A stretch of DNA of 37,500 bases. It comes from Symbiodinium natans (taxonomy: Eukaryota > Sar > Dinophyceae > Suessiales > Symbiodiniaceae). Positions 35,371-37,500 of the stretch are shown here, one piece after another; position 1 is the first letter of the stretch, and every line of letters starts with the position of its first letter. The DNA lies in assembly GCA_905221605.1 (NCBI GenBank), contig CAJNDS010000153.1, positions 147,501-185,000 of the forward strand, given 5' to 3'. The position numbers and the translations under genes are program-made. A model generated the notes under the pieces. It ran no database searches and was not told where the DNA came from. It saw only the letters and a program-made list of their open reading frames with translations.

Positions 35371-35630
35371 CACATTGTATACTGCTGTAATTGGGCACTG
35401 TGTAATTACTCGGTCACACGTCAGGTCCCACACGAATCCAGCAGCGGCTGTCAAATTTAGTAGGGCTTGTTCTGTGTTCTTTTTTGTTGCACCCGTGATT
35501 GCGCGACTTACGGCTGAAACGAGGAAAGACCCAACCTAAACCCCAATCCCCGAAATTCTAGAAGCTCCCCAACACAACCGTCAACAATGATCGGGTCCCC
35601 TTTTTCTAGAAGGCTGCCCCAATCCTCTAA
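35371..35630. other. AT-rich spacer with small palindrome
   Basis: Around 35340-35400 the sequence is rich in TGTATA words and holds a near palindrome (GTATAATGTACACATTGTATAC). No gene. Confidence 0.45.
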
Positions 35631-35668
35631 ATTAACCCTAAACCCTAAGCCCTAAACCCTAAACCCTA
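35631..35668 (-). repeat. CCCTAAA array before an acceptor
   Basis: Five units, one CCCTAAG. It ends 8 bp before the exon at 35677. Confidence 0.93.
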
Positions 35669-35676
35669 ACCCAAAG

Positions 35677-35747
35677 TCCTACAGAGCTCCAAAGGGAAAG
35701 CACCAACTCCTCGGCGCAGCACACCCCGAGGCCTTGGAGGCGTGCCA
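35677..35747 (+). CDS. Exon candidate, Ala/Leu/His-rich
   Basis: After CCCAAAG the frame reads SYRAPKGKHQLLGAAHPEAL then EAC and leaves CA at GTGTTT. Third positions are nearly all G or C. A GC donor after GAG at 35739 would be in phase 0 for the next exon. Confidence 0.57.
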
Positions 35748-35783
35748 GTGTTTGGCTGTTGGCTTTGGGGATAGTTTGGGGGG

Positions 35784-35836
35784 TTTAGGGTCTGGGGGTT
35801 TAGGGTTTAGGGTTCAGGGTCTGGGGGTTTAGGGTT
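35784..35836 (+). repeat. TTTAGGG-like run with GTCTGGGGG variants
   Basis: TTTAGGG units alternate with TCTGGGGG and TTCAGGG, in an imperfect 28-bp duplication. Confidence 0.85.
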
Positions 35837-35873
35837 TAAGGTTCTTGGTTCTTGATACGGCTTGATATTCCAG

Positions 35874-36110
35874 GTGAGCTTGGGGTATCACTCTGTTTGT
35901 GGAACACGAAGCCTCATCGTTCGTAACTTAATGTTCAGTCATCGCGCTGGCAATTGTAATCTCTGGGGCCTAGGCGTATTGTCAGCAGCGTCCTTGCAAA
36001 TACACCCCTGGGATAAAATCACAGGCCGCAGTTTCATCGTGGCTAAGTGGGGTATGTCGTGTGGCCCACATTTTGCGTTCCAAAAGCAGTCCCGACATGC
36101 ACATTCCTGA
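35874..36110 (+). CDS. Terminal exon candidate, unknown globular protein
   Basis: Acceptor TGATATTCCAG, then the phase-0 frame VSLGYHSVCGTRSLIVRNLM, FSHRAGNCNLWGLGVLSAAS and LQIHPWDKITGRSFIVAKWG to TGA at 36108. The mixture of strand and loop residues looks like folded protein. No family recognised. Confidence 0.58.
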   Translation: MSLGYHSVCGTRSLIVRNLMFSHRAGNCNLWGLGVLSAASLQIHPWDKITGRSFIVAKWGMSCGPHFAFQKQSRHAHS

Positions 36111-36280
36111 AATATCCCCCCAAATCCCGAACCTGAAGCACACCCTGGACTCCTAGGACCCAGGCCCTGAACTAACCGTCAAGCTCGAATCCCCTGGGCC
36201 CACAGTGGGGGGAGGCTCGCCGGGACTTGGCCGCGACCCTTTCCACAGCGAATCGCCAGGAGGAGGCAGGTTGCAGTAGA

Positions 36281-36335
36281 CCCCCTGGTTCTTAGCAGGG
36301 AACGAGGGAATGAGGGCCGTAAATAATCCCTTAAA
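36281..36335 (+). mobile_element. Family C arm, copy 2
   Basis: CCCCCTGGTTCTT, then GGGAACGAGGGAATGAGGGCC and AATAATCCCTTAAA, matching the minus strand of 17728-17815 across both the flank and the core. Confidence 0.55.
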
Positions 36336-36380
36336 GAGATCTGACCTTGTGGCGTATTCTTGCCTGGGGAATGCTGGCGC

Positions 36381-36448
36381 TGGCTCAAGCTGAGCTTTGC
36401 GTTTGTTTGCTCCTCCTCCGTGGCTTGCGACTACATCCACCTTTGAAG
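36381..36448 (+). promoter_or_regulatory. Possible spliced-leader acceptor region, with a weak leader-like 9-mer
   Basis: TGGCTCAAG at 36381-36389 equals the last nine bases of the dinoflagellate spliced leader as I remember it. It is followed by a pyrimidine-rich stretch (GTTTGTTTGCTCCTCCTCC) and an AG two bases before the ATG at 36450. A trans-splice acceptor is plausible. The 9-mer could be chance. Confidence 0.3.
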
Positions 36449-36449
36449 C

Positions 36450-37469
36450 ATGTCCTTGGGATTGAAGGCTTGCTTTGTGGCCTTCTCGAACCTCGTTGCC
36501 GTGCATGCCTGGCGTGTCAGCAACCTCCAGGTGCCCAGCTCCCTGGCAGCAACAGCCTCTGAAACTGAAGAGCAGGCTGAGCAGGCCGGCATTTGCTCCA
36601 GGTCCATGTACGTCCTCGGATGTGGGCCTAGCCAAGTGTGCGAAAGCCAGGGCCGTTTCAGATGTGCCTTGAAGAGCGACATGGACCTGGCAAATGGTGC
36701 CGCCAAGGTCGCCAAGAGGCTGCTGGCGAAGGCCCAAGCCTTCAACAGCAGCACCTGGGCCACCCGGGGTGCCCTCGAGTTCTCGAAGCTCACTGTGGCC
36801 TTGAAGGACTTCAACGTCTATGCTCAGGTTCTTTTGGAGCCCGGGGGCATGCCCCGGTTCAGGCATGAGATGCAGGCCACCAAGGCAAGCCTGGCACAAG
36901 CGGCATTGACCATCAACGAGGCTTGGCACAGGAACGGCCTCATGAACAGCCAAAGTAGGTCGGTTTCTCTCCGTTCCTTCGTGGAGTATATCGAGGAGGT
37001 CTCCAAGGAGAACACGGCGCTTGACCCGAGCACCATCAAGGACTTCTTGATCCAGTGTTTCCCAGGCATGCCGAGGGAAGTCTTGGCAGAGACGACGGGA
37101 GACATAGAGGCTGCACTGAGCTCAGAGCCGTCATGCCAACCCTCACCCATGACAGAAGCCTGCAGCAAGGCACTGCTGCATGCCTACTGGGGCAAAGTGA
37201 TGTCCGGCGCACAGCAATTTCTTGAGGGAGCTGAAGCCGAGCAGACCGACGATGATGATGAGCCTGAGGGATCTGGCACTGACCCAGAAGGTTCTGGGCT
37301 TTTGCAAGTTGAGAACGGTTTCGCTGGGCTCTTCTTCCTCAGCTTCATGGTCTTCTTTCACATGATGATCCCGTTCATGATCATCAGCCTACCGATCTGG
37401 CTTCCGGGCATGCTCGTGCTGGCTGCCTTCACGGGCGTCCTCAAGTTGATGGGCATTGGACCACCCTGA
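36450..37469 (+). CDS. Complete single-exon gene for a 339-residue secretory/membrane protein
   Basis: ATG at 36450, six bases after an in-frame TGA, so the start is well fixed; stop TGA at 37467. GC-rich codons throughout. Residues 1-20 look like a signal peptide ending near VHA. Residues 49-72 hold four Cys (C49, C58, C64, C72). Residues 73-260 are Ala/Leu/Glu/Lys-rich and probably helical. Residues 265-283 are acidic with a duplicated PEGSG motif. Residues 291-313 and 315-334 are strongly hydrophobic, suggesting a C-terminal membrane hairpin. I do not recognise the family. It is the only long uninterrupted gene in an otherwise intron-rich window. Confidence 0.86.
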   Translation: MSLGLKACFVAFSNLVAVHAWRVSNLQVPSSLAATASETEEQAEQAGICSRSMYVLGCGPSQVCESQGRFRCALKSDMDLANGAAKVAKRLLAKAQAFNSSTWATRGALEFSKLTVALKDFNVYAQVLLEPGGMPRFRHEMQATKASLAQAALTINEAWHRNGLMNSQSRSVSLRSFVEYIEEVSKENTALDPSTIKDFLIQCFPGMPREVLAETTGDIEAALSSEPSCQPSPMTEACSKALLHAYWGKVMSGAQQFLEGAEAEQTDDDDEPEGSGTDPEGSGLLQVENGFAGLFFLSFMVFFHMMIPFMIISLPIWLPGMLVLAAFTGVLKLMGIGPP

Positions 37470-37500
37470 GCTGCTCCTGACCTCCCCCTGAGCTGCCCAA

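Noticed and set aside
35356-35379. Near-palindrome rich in TGTATA as a possible terminator or origin
   Set aside because: It lies in low-complexity AT-rich DNA and has no supporting context.
36153-36953. 266-codon minus-strand open frame opposite the 339-residue gene
   Set aside because: It is a shadow of the GC-rich + strand gene, whose codon bias and protein layout are far better.
1-37500. A true chromosome end
   Set aside because: Telomere-type arrays are short, occur in both orientations, and are interspersed with coding sequence throughout, so they are interstitial.

Overview
The window looks like nuclear DNA from a dinoflagellate, most likely of the Symbiodiniaceae type. This is inferred, not proven. 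It is a eukaryotic, roughly GC-balanced, intron-rich sequence. Coding blocks are short (about 40-270 nt), have GC-rich third positions, and are bounded by GT or GC donors and AG acceptors. About thirty plant/alveolate-type telomere repeat arrays (TTTAGGG / CCCTAAA) are scattered through it, together with many microsatellites, long G runs and small inverted-repeat elements. No rRNA, tRNA, CRISPR or bacterial feature was seen.

Almost all supportable coding lies on the + strand, as expected of one-directional dinoflagellate gene arrays. Only two genes can be described with confidence. The first is a RING-CH (MARCH-type) E3 ubiquitin ligase rebuilt from four exons at 23221-25173, probably with more exons upstream from about 21811. 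Its splice phases and zinc-ligand spacing fit the family. The second is a complete single-exon gene at 36450-37469 for a 339-residue secretory or membrane protein of unknown function.

The other coding evidence is a series of exon candidates. They were chosen for third-position GC, natural-looking peptide and splice-site phase, without transcript or homology support. Approximate layout: 1-5900, repeat-derived DNA and scattered exons around a decayed CCCTAAA-bearing minisatellite (2575-3120); 5900-9120, exons including one ankyrin-like; 10029-11437, a Gly/Ala/Leu-rich gene; 12980-14320, a second intron-rich gene; 14320-16250, little that can be called; 16307-21106, scattered exons including a terminal one at 17473; 21811-25173, the RING-CH gene; 26655-28844, a gene interrupted by a 98-bp hairpin element; 29000-34423, helix-rich exons of one or more genes; 34424-35540, a degenerate retroelement-like block; 35677-37469, one small gene end and the 339-residue gene.

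The most interesting signal is how the telomere-type arrays relate to exons. G-strand arrays (TTTAGGG) tend to start at the 5' end of a predicted intron, often exactly at the donor. C-strand arrays (CCCTAAA) tend to lie just upstream of acceptors. One predicted intron (33374-33414) is made only of telomere-type repeat. Several small terminal-inverted-repeat families also supply intron sequence and splice sites, as expected of introner elements. One copy carries an 11-bp target duplication and would be spliced out in frame.
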